From Paracoccaceae bacterium (GTDB taxonomy: Bacteria > Pseudomonadota > Alphaproteobacteria > Rhodobacterales > Rhodobacteraceae), in NCBI GenBank assembly GCA_947476475.1, contig CANJQT010000001.1, positions 84,597 through 148,596 of the forward strand: a DNA stretch of 64,000 nt. The letters are read 5' to 3'. Under the pieces are notes generated by a model, which saw only the letters and a program-made list of their open reading frames with translations, ran no database searches and was not told the DNA's origin. Below are positions 10,155-19,762 of the stretch, in pieces (the stretch's first letter is position 1; each line of letters starts with the position of its first letter). The translations under genes and the position numbers were made by a program.

Positions 10155-10829
10155 ATGACGTTTTCCCTTGTCGCCCACTGCAAGAATACCGGGCAGTTCG
10201 GTGTCGCGATCAGTTCGTCTTCGCCCGCCGTCGGCGCACGCTGCGCCCATGCGCGGGCGGGTGTCGGGGCGGTTGCCAGCCAGAACATCACCGATCCCGC
10301 GCTTGGGCCGATCGTGCTGAACGCTTTGCAGTCTGGGCAATCCGCGCCAGAGGCCATCGCGGCAATCGTGGCGGCCACGCCATATATCGATTACCGCCAG
10401 CTTTTGGCGGTAGACGCTCAGGGCCGCACGGCCATTCATTCGGGCCGCCAAGTGCTGGGCGTGTGGGGGGCCGCGCAAGCAACGCATGTTGCAGCGGGCG
10501 GCAATCTTCTGGCCAACGACCGGGTGCCGCAAGCGTTGGTTGATGGGTTCAATGCTGCGGTCGGCCACTTGGGTGACCGGCTTCTGGCCGCGATGCAGGC
10601 CGGGTTGGCGGCAGGCGGCGAGGCCGGCCCGGTGCATTCCGCCGCGTTGCTGGTCGTTGACAGGCTAAGTTGGCCCATTGTCGATTTGCGCTGCGACTGG
10701 ACCGAATCCTGCCCCATCGAAGCTGTCAATCAGGCATGGCAGGTCTATCGCCCACAGATCGCAGCCTATGTTCAACGTGCCGAAAACCCCACCATTGCGC
10801 CCTCGTATGGCGTGCCGGGCGACGAATAG
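10155..10829 (+). CDS. DUF1028 domain-containing protein (putative Ntn-type hydrolase)
   Basis: 'MTFSLVAHCKNTGQFGVAISSSSPAVGARCAHARAGVGAVASQNITDPALG'. Confidence 0.85.
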   Translation: MTFSLVAHCKNTGQFGVAISSSSPAVGARCAHARAGVGAVASQNITDPALGPIVLNALQSGQSAPEAIAAIVAATPYIDYRQLLAVDAQGRTAIHSGRQVLGVWGAAQATHVAAGGNLLANDRVPQALVDGFNAAVGHLGDRLLAAMQAGLAAGGEAGPVHSAALLVVDRLSWPIVDLRCDWTESCPIEAVNQAWQVYRPQIAAYVQRAENPTIAPSYGVPGDE

Positions 10830-10853
10830 CGACTGGGCAGAGGGACCGCCCTG

Positions 10854-11459
10854 CTACTTCTGGCCGATTTTTGGTTCAGTCCGCGCCAGAAGCCGTTCGA
10901 TATTGGGCCTGTGGCGGTAAAAGACCAGCGTCGCCAGAATGAGGCTTAGCCAGGTTATCTGCGGATAGCCCAGAAACCCCGCCCAGACCGCCGCCAAAGC
11001 CGCCGCGACCAGTGCTGAAAGCGAGGAGATGCGGCTGACCAGTGCGGTCACAAACCAGGTCAGGCAGGCGGCAATCCCGACCGGCCATGCCAGTGCCAGA
11101 AGTATGCCAAGGAAGGTCGCCACCCCCTTGCCGCCCTTGAATCCCAGCCAGACCGGGAACAGGTGCCCGATGAAGGCCGCCCCGCCCGCCAATTGCGCAG
11201 CATCCTCGCCCGTACAGGCTCGCGCGATCAGCACCGCCAGCGCCCCCTTGCCTCCGTCCAAAAGCAGGGTGGCCAATGCCGCCCCCTTGTTGCCTGTCCG
11301 TAGCACATTGGTCGCCCCAATGTTGCCGGACCCGATGTTGCGCAGATCACCCAGCCCCATCACGCGGGTCACCAGCACCCCGAAGGGCACCGATCCCATC
11401 AGATAGCCCAGCACCGCCGTCAGGATCAGCCCCAGCACGCCTGTCTCAATCTCTGGCAT
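10854..11459 (-). CDS. plsY: Glycerol-3-phosphate acyltransferase PlsY
   Basis: 'GYLMGSVPFGVLVTR', 'GSGNIGATNVLRTGNKGAA', 'FKGGKGVAT'. Confidence 0.93.
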   Translation of the reverse strand: MPEIETGVLGLILTAVLGYLMGSVPFGVLVTRVMGLGDLRNIGSGNIGATNVLRTGNKGAALATLLLDGGKGALAVLIARACTGEDAAQLAGGAAFIGHLFPVWLGFKGGKGVATFLGILLALAWPVGIAACLTWFVTALVSRISSLSALVAAALAAVWAGFLGYPQITWLSLILATLVFYRHRPNIERLLARTEPKIGQK

Positions 11460-11461
11460 TC

Positions 11462-12736
11462 TCAGCCCTCCGCCCCGAAAACCTGCACTCCGCCGACGAA
11501 AGTGCGCAGAACCCGCCCCTCCATCCGATGCCCGTCAAACGGCGTGTTCTTCGACTTGGATTTCAGCTTGAAACGGTCCAGCACGAAGGGCGCATCGGGG
11601 TCAAACAGCACCAGATCGGCGGGGCTGCCTATCGCCAGCCGCCCCTGCGGCAGGCCCAGCCGCTTCGCCGGGTTCAGCGCCATAGCGCGGAAAAGCTGCG
11701 GCAGCGTCAGTTGCCCCGCATGATAAAGCCGCATCGCGGCGGGCAGGAAGGTTTCCAGCGCCACCGCCCCGCTGGCGGCCTCCTCATAGGGCAGGCGCTT
11801 GCTTTCCTCGTCCTGCGGCGTGTGCATCGAACTGATGATGTCGATCAGCCCCAATCCCACCGCTTCGACCATCGCCAGCCGGTCGGTTTCCGACCGGAGC
11901 GGCGGCTTGACCTTGAAGAAGGTCCGGTAATCGCCCACGTCGAATTCGTTCAGCGTCAGGTGATGGATGGATGTGCCCGCCGTCACGTCGAAGCCATTCT
12001 TCTTGGCGCGCTCCAGGGGCGGCAGGGCGCGGGCAGTGGTGATCTGGTCGAAGTGATAGCGCACACCGGTCATCTCGATCAGCGACAGATCGCGGTCCAG
12101 CCCCATCCGCTCGGCCATCGGCGATACACCGGGCAAGCCGCGCAAGCTTGCGAACTTGCCGCTGGTCGCCGCCGCCCCCGAAGACAGGCCCGGGTCCTGC
12201 GGGTGGCCCATGATCAGCGCGCCAAGCGACTTGGCGTAAACCATGGCGCGCGACAGCACCTTGGTGTCGGTCACCACATGGTCGCAGTCGGTAAAGGCGA
12301 TGGCACCGGCATCCAGAAGAAACCCCACCTCTACCATCTCGCGCCCGGCGCGGCCCTTGGTCAGGGCAGCCATGTGGCGGATGCGCACGGGGCTGGCTTC
12401 GGCGGCGCGGCGGGTGACGAATTCCAACCCCTCGGGCGTGTCGATGGCGGGCAGGGTATCGGGCCGGGCGATGAGGGTGGTCACACCCCCGGCAGCGGCG
12501 GCCAGACCGGCCGAGCGGAAGGATTCCTTATGCCGCTCGCCGGGTTCACCGACCTTGACGCCCAGATCGACGATGCCGGGGGCCAGGCAGTGGCCCTGGC
12601 AGTCGAGGATGGTGGCACCCTTGGGGGCGGGGCCGTTCAGGGCGGCGATCTGGCCGTTTTCGATGGTCAGGGAGCCTTCGGAGTCCGTGAGGTTTTCCGG
12701 GTCGATCAGGCGGGCGTTGATGAGGTGAAGGGTCAC
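11462..12736 (-). CDS. pyrC: Dihydroorotase
   Basis: 'LAPGIVDLGVKVGEPGERHKESFRSAGLAAAAGGVTTLIARPDT', amidohydrolase family; downstream of pyrB; GTG start at 12736 would give a 4-bp overlap with the upstream ORF. Confidence 0.88.
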   Translation of the reverse strand: MTLHLINARLIDPENLTDSEGSLTIENGQIAALNGPAPKGATILDCQGHCLAPGIVDLGVKVGEPGERHKESFRSAGLAAAAGGVTTLIARPDTLPAIDTPEGLEFVTRRAAEASPVRIRHMAALTKGRAGREMVEVGFLLDAGAIAFTDCDHVVTDTKVLSRAMVYAKSLGALIMGHPQDPGLSSGAAATSGKFASLRGLPGVSPMAERMGLDRDLSLIEMTGVRYHFDQITTARALPPLERAKKNGFDVTAGTSIHHLTLNEFDVGDYRTFFKVKPPLRSETDRLAMVEAVGLGLIDIISSMHTPQDEESKRLPYEEAASGAVALETFLPAAMRLYHAGQLTLPQLFRAMALNPAKRLGLPQGRLAIGSPADLVLFDPDAPFVLDRFKLKSKSKNTPFDGHRMEGRVLRTFVGGVQVFGAEG

Positions 12737-13299
12737 GATTTTCCTGCTATCCAAAGCGGGAGCCATCGCAAGAACGCGCGGCTTGATTTGTGGTTCAGTT
12801 CTGCTGTCAGGGCTTCAATGAGGTGCTTGGTATTAGCTCTAATTGTGTCTCTTATTTGACCCGCTTTATCTCTGTCCCCACTTAAGCCGTCCATCTCGTT
12901 GTCGTGTGCGAGCAGGTTTTCTTCCATAATTGTATAGTGCCGCCAGACCTGCACTGCTACGTCTGCTCCAACGATGCCCAGCCGGTCTTTCAACGAGTCA
13001 AATGCGGCGTGGTAAGGTTTCAATTCTTCAGCGTAATTGAATGTGACACCACTTTTGCCTCGGTTTATCCGCTTCACAATGTCGCCCATTTGGGTGTCGC
13101 CGGACAAATCAACATCGGCGTATCTATTCATTAGTATGCCGTAGCGATGTTCGACTTCAGTGAGCAAGATTTTCAGCAGCGTTCTAGTCTCAGCCCGTGA
13201 CTTTTCATCTTCACGCCATCGGGCGACGACGCTTAGGAGCCAAGCTCCGCAGAATCCGATCACGCCCCCGATGATGCCGGGGAGGAGGCGTTCCATCAC
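12733..13299 (-). CDS. Hypothetical protein with N-terminal TM helix, inserted between pyrB and pyrC
   Basis: ORF of 188 aa '[53 protein letters not shown]'; overlaps pyrB stop and pyrC start by 4 bp each. Confidence 0.7.
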   Translation of the reverse strand: MMERLLPGIIGGVIGFCGAWLLSVVARWREDEKSRAETRTLLKILLTEVEHRYGILMNRYADVDLSGDTQMGDIVKRINRGKSGVTFNYAEELKPYHAAFDSLKDRLGIVGADVAVQVWRHYTIMEENLLAHDNEMDGLSGDRDKAGQIRDTIRANTKHLIEALTAELNHKSSRAFLRWLPLWIAGKS

Positions 13300-14258
13300 A
13301 CCATCACCCCCACCGCCTTCGCCCCGCGTTCCGCCCGCAGGTTCCGCGCCAGAAGGTCCATGCAGGCCATGCGCACCGCCACACCCATCTCGACCTGATC
13401 CTGAATGACCGAGCGGTTGATGTCGTCGGCCAGATCGCCGTCGATTTCGACCCCGCGGTTCATCGGGCCGGGGTGCATGACGATTGCGTCCTCTTTCGCA
13501 AAGGCCAGCTTTTCGGCGTCTAGCCCGTAGCGGTGGTAATATTCGCGCTCGGATGGGATGAACCCGCCGTCCATCCGTTCGCGTTGAAGCCGCAGCATCA
13601 TCACCACATCGGCGCCCTTCAGCCCTTCGCGCATATCGTCGAACAGCTCACAGCCAAACTCACCCACGCCTGCGGGCATCAGCGTCGGGGGGGCGATCAG
13701 CCGCACGCGGTTTTCCATCTTGCCCAGCAGGATCAGGTTCGACCGCGCCACGCGGGAATGCGCGATGTCGCCGCAGATCGCCACCGTCAGCCGCTGGATC
13801 CGCCCCTTGGCGCGGCGGATGGTCAGCGCGTCCAGCAATGCCTGTGTGGGGTGTTCATGTCGCCCGTCACCGGCATTCAGGACCGCGCAATTCACCTTTG
13901 ACGCCAAAAGGTTGACCGCCCCGGACGAGGGATGCCGCACCACCAGAAGGTCTGGGTGCATGGCATTCAGCGTCAAGGCGGTGTCGATCAGCGTTTCGCC
14001 CTTCTTCACCGATGAATGGGCCACCGACATGTTCATCACATCGGCGCCCAGCCGCTTTCCAGCCAGCTCGAAACTTGCCTGCGTGCGGGTGGAATTCTCG
14101 AAGAACATGTTGATCTGGGTCAGACCCTGCAACGCATCGCCCTGCTTCACCGTGCGCCGGTTCAGATCAACGTATTTTTCCGACAGGTCCAGAACCGCCC
14201 TGATTTCTTCTGGGGCAAGATGTTCGATCCCCAGAAGGTGGCGCGCGCGGAATGTCAT
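13296..14258 (-). CDS. pyrB: Aspartate carbamoyltransferase catalytic subunit
   Basis: '[22 protein letters not shown]', '[14 protein letters not shown]', '[13 protein letters not shown]'. Confidence 0.95.
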   Translation of the reverse strand: MTFRARHLLGIEHLAPEEIRAVLDLSEKYVDLNRRTVKQGDALQGLTQINMFFENSTRTQASFELAGKRLGADVMNMSVAHSSVKKGETLIDTALTLNAMHPDLLVVRHPSSGAVNLLASKVNCAVLNAGDGRHEHPTQALLDALTIRRAKGRIQRLTVAICGDIAHSRVARSNLILLGKMENRVRLIAPPTLMPAGVGEFGCELFDDMREGLKGADVVMMLRLQRERMDGGFIPSEREYYHRYGLDAEKLAFAKEDAIVMHPGPMNRGVEIDGDLADDINRSVIQDQVEMGVAVRMACMDLLARNLRAERGAKAVGVMV

Positions 14259-14365
14259 GGCTGGCAGCTCCCGGTTCCGGTTTCCCGTGCTTATGGCAAA
14301 AGCCGGCAGTTCGGGCAACCGTCCTTGCGCTTTACCTTGCGCGCCGGGGGGCATAACCTTGGCCC

Positions 14366-15166
14366 ATGTTGACCGATGCATCCCAGATGGATTTCCACCT
14401 TGCCCGCGCGCTTCTGGCCTGGCAGCTGGAACTTGGCGCAGATGAGCCTGTCGGCGATCATCCCGTCAACCGCTATGAGCTTGCCGCAGAAGCCCCGAAG
14501 CCTGCGGCACTAATGCCCGCCGCGCCGGTTGCAGCGGCGGCCCCGCAAGTGGCTTCGTTAGACCCGGTGGCCGTGGCCAAGGCCGCCGCTGCTGCGGCAG
14601 GCGATCTTGCGGCGTTGGCCGAAGCGCAGGCGGCCTATGACCTGTGTGACCTGAAGAAGGGCGCACGCAACTTCGTCTTTGCCGATGGCAACCCTGCGGC
14701 CCGGGTGATGGTCATTGGCGAGGCCCCGGGCCGGGATGAGGATATGGAGGGCCGCCCCTTCGTGGGCCGCGCCGGTCAGCTTCTCGACCGGATGTTCGCG
14801 GCGATCGGCCTTGCCCGCACCTCGCCCGATCCGGCGGGCGCGCTTTACATCACCAATGTCCTGCCCTGGCGGCCCCCGTCGAATCGCGACCCCGAACCGG
14901 AAGAGATTGCGATGATGCTGCCCTTCCTCGCCCGCCATGTCGAACTGGCCGACCCCGACCTGATCGTCCTGATGGGCAACACGCCCTGCGCCGCCGCCCT
15001 TGGCCAGCGCGGCATCCTGCGGCTGCGTGGCACATGGACGAATGCCTTCGGCAAACCTACCCTTCCGATGACTCATCCGGCCTACCTTCTGCGCACCCCC
15101 GCCGCCAAGCGCGAGGCTTGGGCGGATCTGCTGGAAGTGAAGGCAAGGCTTGCAGGAACCGCATGA
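14366..15166 (+). CDS. Uracil-DNA glycosylase (family 4-like)
   Basis: '[36 protein letters not shown]', '[20 protein letters not shown]', '[17 protein letters not shown]'. Confidence 0.92.
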   Translation: MLTDASQMDFHLARALLAWQLELGADEPVGDHPVNRYELAAEAPKPAALMPAAPVAAAAPQVASLDPVAVAKAAAAAAGDLAALAEAQAAYDLCDLKKGARNFVFADGNPAARVMVIGEAPGRDEDMEGRPFVGRAGQLLDRMFAAIGLARTSPDPAGALYITNVLPWRPPSNRDPEPEEIAMMLPFLARHVELADPDLIVLMGNTPCAAALGQRGILRLRGTWTNAFGKPTLPMTHPAYLLRTPAAKREAWADLLEVKARLAGTA

Positions 15167-15705
15167 ACCGCATCGACGAAACCAAATCCTTCATCCCGGT
15201 CCGCATTGCTGTGCTGACCGTATCGGACACCCGCAGTCTGGCCGATGACAAATCCGGCGATACGCTGGTCGAACGGCTGACCGGGGCCGGGCATCATCTG
15301 GCCGCCCGCGCGATCCTGCCGGACGAGCGGGCGCAAATTGCCGCCAAGCTGCGGCAGTGGGTGGCAGACCCCGCCATCGACGTGGTGATTTCGACCGGCG
15401 GCACTGGCCTGACCGGCCGCGACGTGTCGGTCGAGGCCCACCGCGACGTCTATGAGAAAGAGATCGAGGCTTTCGCCACCGTCTTCACCATCGTTTCTAT
15501 GCAGAAGATCGGCACCAGTGCCGTGCAGTCGCGGGCGACGGGCGGCGTGGCGGGGGGCACCTATCTGTTCGCGCTGCCCGGCAGCCCCGGCGCTTGCCGC
15601 GATGCCTGGGACGAGATCCTGAAATGGCAACTCGACTACCGCCACCAGCCCTGCAATTTTGTCGAGATCATGCCAAGGCTCGACGAACACCGCCGGCGGA
15701 AATAG
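15163..15705 (+). CDS. moaB: Molybdenum cofactor biosynthesis protein B
   Basis: 'IAVLTVSDTRSLADDKSGDTLVERL', 'STGGTGLTGRDVSVEA', 'LFALPGSPGACRDAWDEIL'; ATGA overlap with UDG. Confidence 0.92.
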   Translation: MNRIDETKSFIPVRIAVLTVSDTRSLADDKSGDTLVERLTGAGHHLAARAILPDERAQIAAKLRQWVADPAIDVVISTGGTGLTGRDVSVEAHRDVYEKEIEAFATVFTIVSMQKIGTSAVQSRATGGVAGGTYLFALPGSPGACRDAWDEILKWQLDYRHQPCNFVEIMPRLDEHRRRK

Positions 15706-15719
15706 CCGCGCGACAGGTG

Positions 15720-16547
15720 TTATGGCCGCTTGGCTCCCAGCCAGACATCGCCTTCCTGCGCGCGGATCCGGGCCTTTGCTTCGCTGATCCCCTCGCGGGT
15801 CACGGCCATGCGGAATGCGTTGGCATGGATCATCACTTCGCCATCCAGCGCCATCGCTACATGGCCCTTCCAGAACAGCAGATCCCCCCGCCGCAAGGCT
15901 GCCCCTTCAGGCAGAGGCTGGCCGAGGTCGGTCCATTGCTGATCGCTGTCACCGGGGCATGGCAGGCCACAGGCCAGAAATGCCACCTGCACCAGACCGG
16001 AACAATCCAGCCCCGCCCGCGAATTGCCGCCCCACAGGTAGGGCGTGCCCAGAAACCCCTCGGCCACACTTGCCGGGTCAGTCAGCCGCTGCCCGATGGG
16101 CAGAAGATGGACGCGCGGCAGGAACAGCCCATCAGCGGTTTCGGCAAAGCGGCCCTCTTCGGCGACGATCCGTACTTGCGCGCCCATCGTCAGACTGGCA
16201 AGTTCGTGCAGCTTGATCGATGGGGTGGCGTAAAGGTGGCTGGCCGGGGCCGAAACCCAATGGGTCACCGCCTGATCCGGTCCGAGCGCCGCCACCGCCA
16301 CGTAGCCGCAATAGCCGTCCTTTTCCGCTTGCACGAATGCGTGCCGGTCCAGCCGTTCCAGCACCAGAAGCCGGTCGCCCATGATCATCTGCCGGTCGCG
16401 CGGTCCGTCCGGGCGGCGCAGCAGATCGGCAAGCGGGTCTGTGACGCGCGCCCAGTCGCCCGCGACATGGCGGTCGGCTTTCACCTTGCCTTGTAAGGAC
16501 AGATGGGCAACGCGGCCATTGGCCGGGGTCAGGCGCGGATCGGTCAC
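15720..16547 (-). CDS. NlpC/P60 family peptidase with SH3-like N-terminus
   Basis: 'FLGTPYLWGGNSRAGLDCSGLVQVAF', 'GDLLFWKGHVAMAL'. Confidence 0.88.
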   Translation of the reverse strand: MTDPRLTPANGRVAHLSLQGKVKADRHVAGDWARVTDPLADLLRRPDGPRDRQMIMGDRLLVLERLDRHAFVQAEKDGYCGYVAVAALGPDQAVTHWVSAPASHLYATPSIKLHELASLTMGAQVRIVAEEGRFAETADGLFLPRVHLLPIGQRLTDPASVAEGFLGTPYLWGGNSRAGLDCSGLVQVAFLACGLPCPGDSDQQWTDLGQPLPEGAALRRGDLLFWKGHVAMALDGEVMIHANAFRMAVTREGISEAKARIRAQEGDVWLGAKRP

Positions 16548-17926
16548 AGGCCCAGCACCTTCGGCAGGGCTGCCAGCAGCGCCCGCGCGCCTTGCCCGAC
16601 CCCGCCTTTCGGGCGGGCAGGGGCGGCGGTGGGTTGCCAGCCGTAGATGTCGAAATGCGCATAAGCCGGGCTGTGGGTCACGAAGCGGCGCAGGAACAGC
16701 GCTGCCGTGATCGACCCGGCAAAGCCAAAGCCGGGCGCATTGTCCAGATCGGCCACGTCCGGTTCGATCACGCTTTCATATGGGGTCCAGAAGGGCAGCC
16801 GCCAGACCGGATCGGCCACCGCCACACCCGCGTCAGTCAATGCCGCGGCAAAGCCTTCGTCATCGCTGTAAAAGGGGACCAGATCCGGCCCCACCGCCAC
16901 CCGCGCCGCCCCGGTCAAAGTGGCCATCGAGATCACCAGATCCGGCTTTTCCTCATCGGCAAGGGCCAGCGCATCGGCCAGCACCAGCCGCCCTTCCGCA
17001 TCGGTATCATTCACCTCGACCGTCAGACCCTTGCGGCTGGTCAGGATATCCTTTGGGCGCATCGCATCGCCCGCGATCACGTTTTCCACCGCCGGGATCA
17101 GCACGCGCAGCCGCAACTTCAGCCCCAAAGCCATGATCATATGTGCCAGCCCCAACACCGTCGCCGCCCCGCCCATGTCTTTCTTCATCAGGCTCATTGA
17201 ACCGCCGGTCTTGATGTTCAGCCCGCCCGTGTCAAAACAAACGCCCTTGCCAACCAGCGTCAGGTTCGGGCCCGCGTCGCCCCACCGCATCTCGATCAGC
17301 CGCGGCGCGCGGGTCGAAGCGCGCCCAACCGCGTGGATCATCGGGAAACCTTCAGAGAGCAGGTGTTCACCCACAACCGTCCGGATGGTGGCGTGGTGCC
17401 GGCTGGCCAGCCGCCGCGCGGCGGTTTCCAGCTCTTCCGGCCCCATGTCGGATGCGGGGGTGTTGATCAGATCGCGGGTCAGATATTCGCCCTCGGCAAT
17501 CGCCATCACCTGCGTCGCATCGACGCCCGATGGGCATTTCAGCCGCGCCTTCTGGCCCTTGGCGCTTTTGTAACGATCGAACCGATAGGCCGACAGAAGC
17601 CAGCCCAGCGCGGCTTCCGACGACTCTGGCCCGGTCAAATCGCCCTCCAGATGCCAGTCCCCTTCCGGCAGGCCTGCCGCCGCTTGCGCGATATGGAATC
17701 GCCCGCGCTGGCGGGCTTTGGCAGCGCCTCGCCCGAAAGCCGCACCCTCTACCGCGCCGTCCGGCCCCGGCAAAAGCACCAACTGCCCCAGCGCGCCGGT
17801 GAAAGCGGCGGCCTTCAACCAGACCTGTTGGGCAGCGGGACGGGTGGCGATGAACGCCGCTGCCCCCGCTTCGTCGGTCAGGAACAGAGGGGTCGAGGCG
17901 GCGTGCGGATCGGCGAAGGCGGGCAT
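16544..17926 (-). CDS. Leucyl aminopeptidase family (M17) protein
   Basis: 'VGKGVCFDTGGLNIKTGGSMSLMKKDMGGAA', 'EVNDTDAEGRLVLADAL'. Confidence 0.93.
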   Translation of the reverse strand: MPAFADPHAASTPLFLTDEAGAAAFIATRPAAQQVWLKAAAFTGALGQLVLLPGPDGAVEGAAFGRGAAKARQRGRFHIAQAAAGLPEGDWHLEGDLTGPESSEAALGWLLSAYRFDRYKSAKGQKARLKCPSGVDATQVMAIAEGEYLTRDLINTPASDMGPEELETAARRLASRHHATIRTVVGEHLLSEGFPMIHAVGRASTRAPRLIEMRWGDAGPNLTLVGKGVCFDTGGLNIKTGGSMSLMKKDMGGAATVLGLAHMIMALGLKLRLRVLIPAVENVIAGDAMRPKDILTSRKGLTVEVNDTDAEGRLVLADALALADEEKPDLVISMATLTGAARVAVGPDLVPFYSDDEGFAAALTDAGVAVADPVWRLPFWTPYESVIEPDVADLDNAPGFGFAGSITAALFLRRFVTHSPAYAHFDIYGWQPTAAPARPKGGVGQGARALLAALPKVLGL

Positions 17927-17998
17927 GGCGGTCCTGTTTGTGTGAACTGTCCCTTACCCTAAGGTTTCGCGCCGCCCCCGCAAGCCCCGGGCGCCGGT

Positions 17999-18379
17999 CT
18001 AATGCGTCATGTCGCGCAAATCCCAGACGGCGGTCAGCGACCGCTCTCCCACCCGCACCAGCCGCGCGAGTGTTGCGGCCTGGGCGGTATGATCGCGGGC
18101 ATCGGCGGAATCTGCCACATCGCCTGCCACCCGCGCCAGACTGGCCAGACCGACGACCGCGGCCTGTGCGGCCATCTGCCGGGCCTCCTGTACCACCGCC
18201 GCAGACCGGCCTTCATCGGCAAAGCGCTGCAACAGCGCAAGCCGGGTTGCCAGATCCTCCATCGCGCGGCAGATCACCCGTTCTGCTGCCCCTTCGCCCA
18301 GTTCCGAAAACAGCGCGACCAATGGATCAGGGTTCAACCTGATCCCTTCCTCATGCCGCAAAATAGCCAGTAGAGCCAT
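17999..18379 (-). CDS. Conserved hypothetical protein
   Basis: Open frame in ORF 17999..18406; MALLAILRHEEGIRLNPDPLVALFSELGEGAAERVICRAMEDLATRL; helical, no motif recognised. Confidence 0.55.
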   Translation of the reverse strand: MALLAILRHEEGIRLNPDPLVALFSELGEGAAERVICRAMEDLATRLALLQRFADEGRSAAVVQEARQMAAQAAVVGLASLARVAGDVADSADARDHTAQAATLARLVRVGERSLTAVWDLRDMTH

Positions 18380-18514
18380 CTTGACCCATCCCTTCCCGCA
18401 CCCCAAATGCGGCTTAAGCTTGGCTGCAACCGATCAAGAAAGGGTTGATGGTCCGGGGAAAAAACCGCTCGAATTTGTGCGGACGACCCCCTAAAGAGGG
18501 GCGGACAATGAGGG

Positions 18515-19171
18515 ATGACCATGAATAGCGCGCGGCCTTTGCCTTCTTATCTGGTGCAGCGGTATCACGGCTGGAAAGCCACGACCTGGCAAGAGAACAA
18601 GGCCTGGTACCGACGCCTTGCCCATGGGGGCCAGCATCCGCGCGCCATGGTGATTTCCTGCTGTGACAGCCGTGTGCATGTCACCTCGATCTTTGGGGCG
18701 GATCAGGGTGAATTCTTCATCCACCGCAATATTGCGAACCTTGTCCCGCCGCACAATCCGGACGGGGAACATCACGGCACGTCGGCTGCGGTGGAATTCG
18801 GGGTAACGGCGCTGCAGGTCGCGCATCTTATCGTTCTGGGCCATTCCGGCTGCGGCGGGGTGCGGGGTTGCCATGATATGTGCTGCGGTCAGGCCCCCGA
18901 GCTGGAAGAAAAGTCCAGTTATGTCGGCCGGTGGATGGATATCCTGCGCCCTGGATATGAGCGGGTGAAGGATCTGTCCGACGAAACGGCGCGCGTTGCC
19001 GCGCTGGAACAGCAGGCGGTGCTGGTCAGTCTGGAAAACCTGATGACCTTCCCCTTCGTGCGCACCGCCGTCGAGGCGGGCGAACTGTCGATCCATGGCC
19101 TATGGAACGACATCGGTGAAGGCGGGCTTTTGCAGTATGACGGGGCCAGCGGCAGTTTTGTGCCGCTGTAA
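18515..19171 (+). CDS. Beta-class carbonic anhydrase
   Basis: Zn ligands 'CCDSRV' and 'HSGCGGV'; 'FFIHRNIANLVPP'. Confidence 0.93.
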   Translation: MTMNSARPLPSYLVQRYHGWKATTWQENKAWYRRLAHGGQHPRAMVISCCDSRVHVTSIFGADQGEFFIHRNIANLVPPHNPDGEHHGTSAAVEFGVTALQVAHLIVLGHSGCGGVRGCHDMCCGQAPELEEKSSYVGRWMDILRPGYERVKDLSDETARVAALEQQAVLVSLENLMTFPFVRTAVEAGELSIHGLWNDIGEGGLLQYDGASGSFVPL

Positions 19172-19223
19172 CCTGCCGGGGGCGGGAAACCCTTAATTAA
19201 GCAGAATCGTCGAACCTTTGCCT

Positions 19224-19664
19224 ATGGCACAGGATATTCCCATCTCTGTCGATCTGCCGCGCGATCTGTTGCTGATGCTCGGGCGTGCGGCAACGCGGGC
19301 GGGCTGCGCGCCCGCCGACTATTTGTGTGGCCTTCTGACGGTTGCGCTGAAACCCACGCCCCCTATCCCCGATGATCCGGGTCGCGCCGTTCGTCTGGCC
19401 CTGTGTCTGGCCACCGACTGGCCGGATCTTCAGCACCGGCTCAGGATGACCGGCCATGTCCTGCGCCCGCTTGGCGCGCAGGATGGCGAACTGTCACTTT
19501 GTTTCTGGCCACTGGAACGCCCGCTGATGCCCTTGAAGGCGCTGGGGGTCAGTCGGGCGGATCTGGTTCTGCGACTAGGGGCAGACTTTCCCCCGAATGG
19601 CGATCTGTACAGGGCGCGTAAGGCGCAGGCGGTGATCAGCCCGTATCACGGCCGCCTAGCCTGA
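19224..19664 (+). CDS. Hypothetical protein between carbonic anhydrase and SbtA-like gene
   Basis: 146-aa open frame 'MAQDIPISVDLPRDLLLMLGRAATRAGCAPADYLCGLL'. Confidence 0.5.
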   Translation: MAQDIPISVDLPRDLLLMLGRAATRAGCAPADYLCGLLTVALKPTPPIPDDPGRAVRLALCLATDWPDLQHRLRMTGHVLRPLGAQDGELSLCFWPLERPLMPLKALGVSRADLVLRLGADFPPNGDLYRARKAQAVISPYHGRLA

Positions 19665-19762
19665 GGGTCACACGACGGGCGTTTCAATGAATTCTCCCGT
19701 GCGCCCGACTTGCGCAGGGTGCTACCCACGCCCATATCACACCCGCGTGAACGGAGGGGAAA

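Noticed and set aside
11276-12859. 527-aa plus-strand ORF opposite pyrC/plsY
   Set aside because: Antisense of pyrC; His/Arg/Gln-rich with no recognisable domain
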